Shown: positions 11,101-23,100 of the stretch, piece after piece | How positions within the stretch are numbered: the first letter of the stretch is position 1 | Layout: each line of letters opens with the position of its first letter | NCBI GenBank assembly: GCA_023101725.1 | Contig: JALJCO010003059.1 | Coordinates: 424,363-488,362 of the forward strand | Direction: 5' to 3' | Length of the DNA: 64,000 nt | Source: Atherinomorus stipes | Lineage: Eukaryota > Chordata > Actinopteri > Atheriniformes > Atherinidae | Position numbers and translations under genes: made by a program | Notes under the pieces: generated by a model | What the model saw: the letters and a program-made list of their open reading frames with translations, nothing else | Database searches by the model: none | Told to the model about the DNA's origin: nothing

Positions 11101-14100
11101 ATCATATCTTGGGCTGTGTTTGATAATCAATGTTTATCATCCTCCATGGTGAAACTCAATCATTTAACTCAGGCAAAAAAATAATTAAATAAATAATTAG
11201 TTTAAGAGTTTCAAAATATATGGCTCCATTAGTTGAAATATTTGTAATACCATATAAGTCCACTAGAGGGCTGTAGCTGAATAAAGAAGTAGGCCACTGT
11301 TTGCAGTGAGAGCTGCTCCATGGCAGAAATAAAAGGTGCTAGACACGTTTATTAATTCACATTGACTCACCTTACAGTTGTCGCAGCACTCTCCGTCGGC
11401 ACACTGGGAACCAGCCGTCAGGGTGCAGGTGGTGGCATTGCAGCAGGGGTTGGTGCACTCCTGTGAGGACAACATTCAAAACATGTCAGCTGGTGGTCGT
11501 TAGCCTTTCCATCTAAATAAAACAGTTTTCATGAGACGCTTTCCATGAATCCTTTCGTGGAATCAACACACACCTCCTGCATGCCGCATCGGCCCCACCC
11601 ACCGAGCCAGTCTTGTTTTGGAAGGAAAATGGGAATGAGTGGGTGATGAGGCGCACCCCAAACTAAATAAGCTCTCTTATCTGTGGGCCTTCTGAATGCC
11701 AGTGAGCTGGATGCAGGTCCACACATGATTCAGACTGGAATGTTCCTCTAAGTAGAAATGACTAGTTCTTGAAGCATTCTGTGCATTTTTACATCTTATT
11801 TTTACGTGCAACAATAAAAGTCATCAAGTCTCGACATGCCTTTTAAAATACAGTCCAAAATAAGGGATCGTGTAGGGAGCATGTTCACCATGTATATAAA
11901 TATACATTAATGAAACATACAGGAAAAAAACTTTAATTTATTTACACAGTAATTTACTATAATTAATGATAATTAAAAACAACTTATACTAGAACAGAAA
12001 GGATCAAAGTGCCATAAACAATTGAAACAGTGTGCACAGCCAGTGAGTGGCTTGCTGAGCTCAGCTGCATGCATCTGTTTCTGTGCATGGATGCAAATGG
12101 CTCTGAGACAACAACACTTTGTTTTGAGATTTTCTTTTAGTTCACAGTCAGCAAAGGCTTAAGATAAACATGTTGCAGCATGTCAGAGAGATGCAATCTC
12201 ACAGATCCCCAGTCAAGGTTAGACAGAAAAAACAAGATGAATTTTGATCTCAGAAAACAGTAACAATGAGGCGATCTGAAGCATGCACAGAAACTGAATC
12301 TTTATTTCTGCAGTTAATGGTTTTATATGTTTTAATGGGCTGGATTCAACAGAGGAAAGCTGACAAAGCCTTTAGAAATGAGATAAACAAGCAGGGGGGG
12401 GGCATGTCCAATCCTTAAGAGCTACTATAGGGAGCCGAAGTCACGCCCCTCTACTTCCGCATCATGGGACCTAAGAGACGAAAAAATATGAATGGAAGTC
12501 AATGGGGAGAAAATAATTATCTTCTGGTCCCAGTCGTTCTCGGTCCTGGATCCCAGATATGTTGCTTATGGATTTAAATGAAAATTTTTCGTGCAAAGAA
12601 AAAAATAAAATACCGCGAAGATTTTAGATAATTTCAGGATTTATTTGAAGCCTCTGTGTGGACTACAGCCCTCGTCGCAACCGACCTGCGTCACCAGCTG
12701 CCTGAGTTATGGGATAAATCTTGTGCCACCACAGAGCGAATATGAATTCTTTATATTTGAATTTGAATCATTCAATTTGAACCTGAAAATGCCAGTTTGA
12801 ATAATTGCTTTAAAAAATTGAATCTGAATTACCTCATTTGATATTGAATCTTCAGTTCTCAAATTCAGTTTTTAATTTCAAATTCAGTTCCTAAATTCAA
12901 ATTCAGTTCTTAAATTCAAATTCAGTTCTTAAATTCAAATTCAGTTTTTAATTTCAAATTCAGTTTTCAATTTCAAATTCAGTTTTTAAATTCAAATTCA
13001 GTTTTCAATTTCAAATTCAGTTTTTAAATTCAAATTCAGTTTTCAATTTCAAATTCAGTTCTTAAATTCAAATTCAACTTTCAATTTCAAATTCAGTTCT
13101 TAAATTCAAATTCAATTTTCAATTTCAAATTCAGTTCTCAAATTCAAACTTTTGTGCCACACATCCGGGACCTGGCGACAGGCAGATGTAGTTGACCGCA
13201 GATGGCGTTAACCTCAGTCTTACCAAGGGCTACCAGCGGTGAAGGGAGAGGGGGAAAGCAACGGGGGAGGGAGAGACACACACAGAAGCGCCAAAGCGGC
13301 CAAAACGGAGAAGAGAGACCGAGGAGCGAGGCGTGGGCATAAAGACGAGAAGCAGCATTGGGAGCAGACGAGCCGTGGGGCCGCCATCTCGTACCGGTCA
13401 CCAGCTCATGTAGCAGCGACTGTGGATGAACGATACCAGAGCTGTGCAGCGTTTTCTTGCTGTGATCGGCGGAACATCGAAAGCAGCCAACTTGGAGTTA
13501 CTTTTCACAAGTAAGCCTGAACATCAGTATTAGTTATATTTAGTGGCTAGAATCAAAATGTTCGTGTCTGACCAAACAACAGAATCTTCCTCAGAAATGC
13601 ACCGTCATCCAGCTGTTTCTACCCTGAAGCAGCAGCAGCTCTGACAGGTGGAGGCCGGTCGGATCTGAGCCTGACCCGGAGGGACATAAGAAACGATAAC
13701 TTTCATTAGTTAAGCTCAGAAACAGTCTACCGACTGAGCACTTTACAACTTTAAGGTATAGATTACTTAATAGAAACGAGGGATCGCCTCCTGTCTCCTC
13801 CGTATCTCCAGTGCGAGCTGCAGTTACCAGCGCATCCGCCCTTCTGGCTGCGCATAATGTTCATAAAGTAGTTTTTCTGTTGGGGGGGGGGGGGGGGGGG
13901 GGGGGCTCAGTCAGTTACTGTTTCTTAGCTTAGCTAACTTTAGTCATCGTTTCTTCGGTCCCTGTGCAGGTCAGGCTCAGATCCGACAGTCCGGGTCAGG
14001 CTTGGATCCGCCCCCACCTGTCAGGCTGCTGCTGCTTCAGAAACAGCTGGATGATAATAATAATAATAATAATAATAATGATAATAATAATGACAACAAC

Positions 14101-17100
14101 AATAATAATACATTTTATTTATAGAGCGCTTTTACAAAAGCTCAAAAGACGCTTGATGGATTTCTGACGTAGATTCTGTTGTTTGGTCAGACACGAACTT
14201 CTTAAACATCACACGTGGATCCAAACTACAGCAAAATGTTTCTCATGTTTAATAAAATCTGATCTACTTTCATTCATATCAACACAATACTGATTTTACT
14301 CTTGAGTGTACAGAGTTCATGTTGTTGAGTAGCCTTTACAGTCCTGATGTACAAGTGATAACTGGAGGTGCGATGTCATGTGATGTGATGTATTATAATG
14401 TAAATCAGTCATAAATCATGTCCAAGTGATTTGTGTAAAATAAGACAATGTTTGTCCTTCTTTCTACCAGGATCATAGCTATGCATCGCCTGGTTGTCTG
14501 ACTTCTCTGAAGGCCATAATCCACCAATTCGTGTGAGGAGCGTAAAGGATGGAGTGAGAAAGAGAGAAAAAATACCAAGGCCAGCTGGGAAAAGATGAAG
14601 ACTTAAAAGTGTCTTTTGGAGGATCTGAGGGAGAAGAAACTCCTAAATGAAGAACTTAAGATAGGAGTTAGATGTGATATTTGTATCTGATTACAAACAC
14701 ACCTGATATGTTGGTGTGTGTGTGTGTGTGTGCGTGTGTGTGTGGGTGGGTGTGCGTGTGTGTGTGTGTGTGTGTGTATATATTATAGATATGTGTGTGT
14801 AGAAACTCATTTTACCACGCTACACTATGGAGCGCCACAGGAAGTCATCCTGCCAGTGGCCATCAAACTGTACGATGGCCAGCTCTCTGATAGGCATTTC
14901 ATTATTTAGGCTACTTCATTTTGGATCTCTTTATGTGCAATAATAATAAGTATTGAGGAGCACTGTCGTACATACTGAGATTTCGTCTCATTTTTATTAT
15001 TATATATTGGTATTCTTAAATGTTATTTCTTGTATAATGTTAATATAGGAAGGGTTGCAATTTTACTTTTATTTGAGTTTATTTTTACTTTTTCACATCA
15101 TTTTTAAAATTTTAACTAGTCTTATGACACGGCGTCCAACTTTGGGCGTCGGGCGCGTTTTTGACGCCCAAATCGCGCTTGGTCTGAACACACTGTTAAT
15201 GGGAGTAATACAAAAAAGAATTTCCCACAAGGGATTAATGAAGTAATTCTGATGTATATTGGTACAGATGTAATTAAACATTTTGAATATTTAATGCATT
15301 TTTTCTGTCATTAATGTGCAGATTAAGTAGGTAATTAGGTATCATTAACTTGTATTTGTGAATGTTATAGTAGACAAATGAGGATATGTATTTATGTACA
15401 TTTGCATTGTTACTGTTATTAAGTGTAGAAGAATGATCAGTGTAGAGATGACAGTAATGGGAGTCTTTGTGTAAATTAACGCGCGCGCGCACACATACAC
15501 ACATATGTCACAACCAAACAGAGCTGACCATTACCACAATAAGGTGGCAATCCCTCAGGGGTAAACAGAAGCTATCAACAATAATAGCCTACAGTATCTT
15601 TTATTCCCAGCTACATCACGCTGTCGTCTACAGTCTGAGTTTGGGTAAAACATGCAGAAGGTCCACATGAGCTTCTGAAAGCAGCAGGAGTAGAAGGAGC
15701 GTAAAGGCGCATTCACAAAGCGTTTAAAACTTGCAGCACGGGGAGGGACGTTACGTCTATTTAAGAGCGACCTCCCCAAAATTTGATGTGAAAATGAGCT
15801 GAAATTAAATCTTTTGCTCTCGTGCTCTGGTTCGCGATTGCACATAAGCCTATAATGTAGGCCTACCCTATACCCTATTTTCTTTCTCCTCTCGTGCACA
15901 GTCCGCCCTCGCAGAATGCGATTTGGGCGCTTGTATACACTTCATCCATTACACTGCCTGTGCAGGCACCTGCCATCAGGTGAGAGTCTGACAGCATGGA
16001 CGATGTGACGTTTATACACGGAATGATGCGGAGTGTGATGCGGGGAAAAAAAGACCTTTGCATCTCGTGCTGTCTTCGGCAGATTTGAGGGGGGCACAGT
16101 TTGTTTGTTTGTGCGGGGGGGGGGGGGGGGTCTAAGTTCTATTGTCTACGTTTTGCAATAGAGGAAAATTGATTAAGAATCCGCTGAGTTCTGCTCATTT
16201 ATGTCACTCAAACAGGTGAGTGAACGGAGCTGGTGACGGGTCGGAGATGGCGCCCCGCGGCTTGTCAGCTCCCATAGGCGGCAGCAATGCTTCCCTCGCC
16301 TCGCTGCTCTGTCTCTCCTCTCCATGTGTGTGTGTGTGTGTGTGTGTGTGTCTCTCCCCCCCCCCCCCCATTACTTCCCCCTCTCCCTCCCCCTGCTGGT
16401 AGCCCTTGGTAAGACTGAGGTTAACGCCATCTGCGATCAACTACATCTGCCTGTCGCCAGGTCCCGGATGTGTGGCACAAAAGTTTGAATTTGAGAACTG
16501 AATTTGAAATTGAAAATTGAATTTGAATTTAAAAACTGAATTTGAAATTAAAAACTGAATTTGAATTTAAGAACTGAATTTGAATTTAAGAACTGAATTT
16601 GAAATTAAAAACTGAATTTGAATTTAAAAATTGAATTTGAATTTAAAAACTGAATTTGAAATTAAAAACTGAATTTGAATTTAAAAACTGAATTTGAATT
16701 TAAGAACTGAATTTGAAATTAAAAGCTGAATTTGAATTTGAGAACTGAAGATTCAATATCAAATGAGGTAATTCAGATTAAATTTTTTAAAGCAATCATT
16801 CAAACTGGCATGTTCAGGTTCAAATTGAATGATTCAAATTCAAATATAAAGAATTCATATTCGCTCTGTGGTGGCACAAGATTTATCCCATACTGAGTAC
16901 GCTACCGTTGTGATTTTACTCCGGCACGTCACCGCTTTTTACTTTATTTTTTTCAAGAACAGGAAAAAGAGCATGAACAGATGTGAAAACCGTTTTAAGT
17001 CAGGAAATGTTGAGTCTTTCCATCACGCCGATAGAATGATGTCCAGTCTGGTTCACGCCCGCCGCAGGGAGCGACGTCATCACTTGCGGCGAGGGCTGTA

Positions 17101-20100
17101 GTCCACACAGAGGCTTCAAGTAAATCCTGATATTATCGAAAATCTTCGCCGTATTTTATTTTTTCTTTGCACGAAAAATTTTCATTTAAATCCACAACCA
17201 ACATATATGGAATCCAGGACAGAGAACGACTGGAACCAGAAGATAATTATTTTCTCCCCATTGACTTCCATTCATATTTTTTCGTCTCTTAGGTCCCATG
17301 ATGCGGAAGTAGAGGGGCGTGACTTCGGCTCCCCATAGGGGATTATCACATTTCCGCGTTCCGGTTTCCGGAAGTTGAAACATTTGACACTTCCTGTTCC
17401 GGGCCATGTTAACGACAGCCGTTCCTGCTCTGTTATACTGTTTAAATCGGATAAATTCCAAACATATTTAAGTTTTCATTCTAGACTGAAGTGATACTGG
17501 ATCAAAAGCTGGATCAAAGCGATCGATTTGCCGCGGTGAAGGGACGAACTTTATAATAAAACACACGTTTGTTTGTCCCCAGTGGGGCACAACACCGGCA
17601 CTTCACAGCATGCTAGCATTAGCCAGCTAACGTTTACTGACGTGCTTAACATTGTGCGTCTTAAAACACACAAACATCTGAAAATCGGGTCTGTACCTCC
17701 CCGTTTCCAGTGGAACAACTGGGGACTGCCAAGAAAGGAGACGCTTTCAGATTGTGTGTTTTCAGCCGCACAAAGTTAGGCACGTTATCAAGCTGGCTAA
17801 TGCTAACCTGCTAACAATAGTCCGCCAGCTACTACTCTGTTAAACTTTGTAAATCGGATAAACGCCAATGCCAAGTTTTCATTCCAGACTGAAGTGATGC
17901 TAAGGAAGAAGTGGATTAAAACGACCAATTCGCCGCGGTGAAGGACCGAACTTTATAATAAAACGACACACGTTTGTTTGTGGCCGGCAGACTGCGCAGT
18001 CGTGTTAGCAGGTTAGCATTAGCCAGCAACTTTGTGCGGCTGAAAACACACAAGCATCTGAAAGTGTCTCCTTTCTTGGCAGTCCCCAGTTGTTCCACTG
18101 GAAACGGGGAGGTACAGACCCGATTTTCAGATGTTTGTGTGTTTTAAGACGCACAATGTTAAGCACGTCAGTAAACGTTAGCTGGCTAATGCTAGCATGC
18201 TGTGAAGTGCCGGTGTTGTGCCCCACTGGGGACAAACAAACGTGTGTTTTATTATAAAGTTCGTCCCTTCACCGCGGCAAATCGATCGCTTTGATCCAGC
18301 TTTTGATCCAGTATCACTTCAGTCTAGAATGAAAACTTAAATATGTTTGGAATTTATCCGATTTAAACAGTATAACAGAGCAGGAACGGCTGTCGTTAAC
18401 ATGGCCCGGAAGAGGAAGTGTCAAAAGCCGGCAACTTCCGGTAAGCGTGATAATCCCCTATTCTTCAACTTTTAGATGCCTCCCTGCCCAACACACCTGA
18501 ATCAAATAAACGACTCGTTACCAGGCCTCTGCAGAACTGAATGACATGCGTGAGATAATTAAGCCATTTGATTCAGGTGTGCTAGAGACGGTACGTTTAA
18601 AAAGCTGTCGGACAGTAACTCTTGAGGACTGGACTTGGGCAGCCCTGAATTAGTGTATGAACATGAAAAAAATTGTGTTAATATTCATTTAATCACTGTT
18701 TCCAGCTTTTGTTAACTTTGCTGTGGTTAAAAATCATTTAAGTCAACAACCCCTGCTGTCCAAACAAGTGGAGATGATGCTGAGTGTCATGTTTGGGCTT
18801 ACGTGATTTGGTTTGTCACATTAGGAGTGTTATTTGACATGCTGGAGCTTTGCCAGTCAGCTTTGCTGCTGTACAGTATGTTGGCAGAGGAGATTCCAGG
18901 CAAAAATTCACAGGGGTCTCTCCACCCAGCATTTCAAAGCATCACCCAATTACCATAATATTTTATACAACAATGACAACGATGACGTGCACGTAATAAT
19001 ATAAGGCTTCTTCATTATAATAAGTTCTTCAGATGCAACTTTTGAATGCTCTTTGGCAGCTTTCACTAATCTTCTACTTAGTTAAACAGGAGATACAGTA
19101 TGATTTCACATAGATGAAATACAGAAGAGTAAACAAAGTGCTGAAGCCTGCATTATGACTCTTTAGGATAAAATTTACTGCATAAAACTACAGCATAGAG
19201 CCTCCTGGACACATGGAAAACAAAATATGAATATAAATCTATATAATATAAAAAAAAGAGTCACTAAGAATAAATTGGTTGAATTTGACCAATCTGGTTG
19301 TAGTTACCGTATGTGTCTGACCAAAAAGATTGGTTAGATTAACCATTATTTTGGTCAAAATGACCCACTTTGACCAAAATAATGGCTAATCTAATCAATC
19401 TTTTGGTTAAAACAACAAAAAAAGATTGGTCGGACACATAACTACCAATGAGAGAGAGTTGAATTTGACAAATCTGTTCTTAGCTTAACTGGACACGGCT
19501 TTTATTTGATGACTAAATAGTTTTGCCAAAGTTAACTGTTTTTATTTTCCAGCCCCCAGGAACTCAACAGACTGAGCTGCTCTGAGCTAAATTAGCTTCT
19601 TTATCTGTACTACTCACCACTGCCTCTCTCTGTTTTTTGGTTTATCCTGTTTTTCTTTCTCTTTCTTTTGTCACAACCAGACAAAAGAAAAACAGCTCTT
19701 CATTTGAATGAACTTGTTGTTTACATAAAACACACCAAGTTGCTGCAAGACTTGCAGGTCGGGGCCCCTGTATGACGTTCTTTGCTGTTACTGCAAACCC
19801 TCCACATTGTCGCTGCTCTGCAGTAATTCAGATATGGTCAGCCCTTGAGAGCCTGGGTGAACTGGTCCTTCCATCCTGACCGTATCAATACATCATGTAA
19901 TCATAAAAGGAAGGAAAAACATCAGACCTCTGTGAGAGCTGCAGTTCTGTAAAAACTCCATTCGGACCGAAAGGCAGGAATTGGTCATTCGCCACTTATA
20001 GAAAGAATGAATCGATGCCTTTATGTCTCGTCTCTGTCCATCCCTAATCACTGTAAACAAATATAGCTAAAGGGCTGCTGCCAAAAAACAAAACAACAGA

Positions 20101-23100
20101 TAAGGATTAAACGGACTTGAGGCAGGAATTTGAAAAAAAACAAACATGAATGTCCCTTTTTTTCATACTAATGGGTGATGAAGCGCTAAATACCAAAAAT
20201 AACGTTTCCACCCATGTTTCTCTCCGTTGCCTTGAACAGGCTGTGTGCTGCAAAATGCGCTGCAATTCGGTGTCCAAATTTCCCGCGCTGCCCTGCGGAC
20301 GTGACGTCAAATGACGCTGCATACGGAGTTTTGATGCAGGAAAAAGACGGTCACGTTAAATAAAAACACTGTAAGCGATAGTTATGGATTATTCTGCCGT
20401 CAGAATACAATCTAGATCAACTGAAAGACACTAAAAATTGTAACTACGAAGAAAAAGCTTAGTAAACAACATTATAGTTTTCCAGCTCTGCCATGCGGAC
20501 GTGACGTCACATGACGCTACATCCGCTGTTTTGATATAGGATGAAGCCGGTCGCGGTAAATTCAAACACTGTAAGCGATAGTTATGGATTATTCTGCCGT
20601 CAGCAAACAATCCAGATCAACTGAAAGACACTAAAAAGTGTAACTACAGAGAAAAAGGTGAGTAAACAACATCATAGCTTCAGTTTGTGCACGCTCCCGT
20701 GACGGCTTGGCTTGTGGCTGCAGTTACCTGAAGCGCCAGTCGCGCCAGTCGCGAGTTTCGTTTCTTAATCTTGCCTCAAGTCCCTTTAAGTCTTGAAGGT
20801 GTCGACATTTGCAATGTGGACTTTTTACACTGCAGAAGCAGGTGGAGGTGAGTGGAAAAGGGCTGTTAAAAACTGTCAGCTGTTTACTATCAAGCTAACG
20901 AGCTATCCACTCGGCTGTTATCGTCAACCTGCTCGTAAAACTTTAGCGCTCTGAAGGCGTGGTTTCGGGTGGTGTGTTTCTTTTAAATGTTGCTTACTCA
21001 AACCGTTTTTCCAACATTGCCAACCGTAGCTTTAAATTCTTTTTTTTTCTTTCTTTTTTTCAAAAAAAGAAGTAGCTTTAAAAAAAAAAGAAATTGGATG
21101 TCGTGAGGAAGATTTGGCCATCCTCTCAGCTAGCGCCCGTCTCAGTCTGGAACAGAATCTATGCCGCTTTCAGTAAAGCATCTTGAAAAGAGGCACATGA
21201 TTTACTGCATCCATGGACTGTAAATGAGCAGGAGCAGCTTGGACTATGTTCTCTGCTGCTTGGTTTGGTGTAAATGATGGTGAGATTCAGTCTGTGGTTG
21301 CTTGTGCATTCAGGCCTCGCAGGCTGGCTGTAATCTGCAGTTAAGCCTGGTGTTTCCTGGTCAAGTTGGTTGCAATTTCTTGCATCTTTGATTGTTTGGT
21401 GGTTTTGAGAGTAAACCTTATGGGTGTTAAAATTTCTCTCGTTCTCTTGGTAAAGACATTGTTATTACTCTCAACCATGCATTCATGTCTTTGCATTTAG
21501 TTCAAGGAATCTCTTGCATGCCAAGACGTGGGTGTAATATACAGTCTGCAAGGTAAATAAGGACCTTTGAGACCTGCATGGAGTTTGTGAAAAAAAAAAA
21601 AAAGTTCATGAAGTCATCCTGAAAAGTTACATAAGGAAGAAAAGCATTAGTGTTGCATGAGTGATTGATTTTACCTCCACGGTGCCACAGTCACATTCCT
21701 CCCCTTTCTCCCTAAAACCATTTCCACAGATTGCAGGAGCCACTAAACTCCTGAAGTCTGGTTTGTCCAGCAGGCAGCTGGGGTTGCGGTTTGTCAGGTA
21801 CCTCTCATAGCTGCTGCTGCTGCAGCTGCTGAAGGTGCGAGGAACATTGTAGCTGAGGGAAAACACACATTCTTTGTTAACACCAGCAACTTACAAGTGG
21901 TTTTAAGTAGAGACGTCTTTAGTGTTTTTGCCTTAAACACTGTTGACTGTCCTAAGAGTTCACACAGACATGTAGGATATTAAATCTGCAGCATACCATT
22001 AGGTTAGGATGTCAAACGTATGGCCTGAGGACCATAATCAGCCTGCCAGAAGGTCTGATCTGGCCGCAAGATTAATTTGTTAAATGTGAAAATGACATTG
22101 AAAACTGTGGGTTTTTTTTTTAAATAGACTAGAATTTCTAATTTGTCCACCTGAGCTTTGATTTTTTAAATGTCTAAAGATAAAAAATTTCCAAATTCCT
22201 CAACAGATCTGACTTCACTTTATATTACAGGGTGAGTCAGTTCATGTCAGGATTACTATGCGTATGTGGAAATCTTACTCCTGATCATACCATGATGTCT
22301 AATTTTGTAGATTCATTGTAATCTGTAAGTTACAATGAACATGAGATGTTTCATTCATTCATTCATTCATTTTCTGTCCCACTTAGTCCAGTTCAGGGTT
22401 GTGAGGGTTGCTGGAGCCTATCCCAGCTATTATCAGGTGAGAGGTGGGTACACTCTGGACAGGTCGCCAGTCTGTCGCAGGAACAACATAGACAGACAGA
22501 CAACCATTCATGCTCACATTCACTCCTAGGGACAATTTAGAGTGACCAATAAACCTAACATGCATGTCTTTGGACGGTGGGAGGTGATATATTTGTGAAA
22601 TAAATAAAGAAAAGAAAATATGTAAAAGATCAACTGAGGCAAAACATTCTTGAAACCACTCATTTCTCTCATAAAATTTAAAGTTGTTAATGTGTTCTAA
22701 AAGGATATTCATTAAATATGAACATCATGACAATGTTTTTGTACTAAAATAAAGAGAAACATTTGGAGTTTTTGTTTTTCAGGTTACTGTGTGAGAATTT
22801 TACTGATCTGGCCCACTTGAAATTAAGTTGTGCGGTATGTGGCTCCTGAACTCTTACCATTAGGTCAAAACACTGAGTTATCTCCACATAATGTAAAGTT
22901 GCCACCACGCATCACTGCTCTGTTCTCCTTGTGGCCACTGGTGGTATTGCAGTGAAGAAAATCCCTGCAGCCAAACATTTTTCCCAAACCCCTTCATTAC
23001 CAAAGAGGCATTTATCAAACTGCAGCAGGATTTGCTTTATGTTACACTAACGTAGAATCTGAATTGAGCTTTTGAAAAGGATGAAAGATAAATGTGAATC

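Larger units (their letters stand above)
12430..17335. repeat. Giant foldback (4.9 kb inverted repeat)
   Basis: GGGAGCCGAAGTCACGCCCC at the left end is mirrored by GGGGCGTGACTTCGGCTCCC at the right. The arms run about 1 kb (12430-13425 and 16215-17335) and include a 19-base minisatellite in each. The 2.8 kb loop holds a second, inner palindrome and a LINE end. TA flanks it at 12428-12429 and 17336-17337. No transposase found. Confidence 0.75.
12392..18647. mobile_element. hAT-type MITE split by 6 kb of foldback DNA
   Basis: The left end (CATGTCCAATCCTTAAGAG, then CTACTA) and the right part (AACACACCTGAATCAAAT ... GGACTTGGGCAGCCCTG) are the two parts of the same palindromic MITE seen at 61333-61554. 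Everything between 12430 and 18458 is inserted. No clean 8-base duplication could be read at the outer edges. Confidence 0.6.
11461..21674 (-). other. adam8: adam8 intron 12 (10.2 kb), swollen by foldback DNA
   Basis: About 6 kb of this intron (12430-18458) is two adjacent foldback elements inside a small hAT MITE. A palindromic MITE (19270-19476) and a TTAA-flanked element (20111-20785) follow. The rest (11461-12390, 18660-19260, 20800-21670) shows no gene or clear repeat. Confidence 0.8.

Noticed and set aside
12852..13147. Regular repeats that could suggest a CRISPR array
   Set aside because: Units are 19 bases with no unique spacers, in a vertebrate intron, and mirrored in the opposite arm; a minisatellite.
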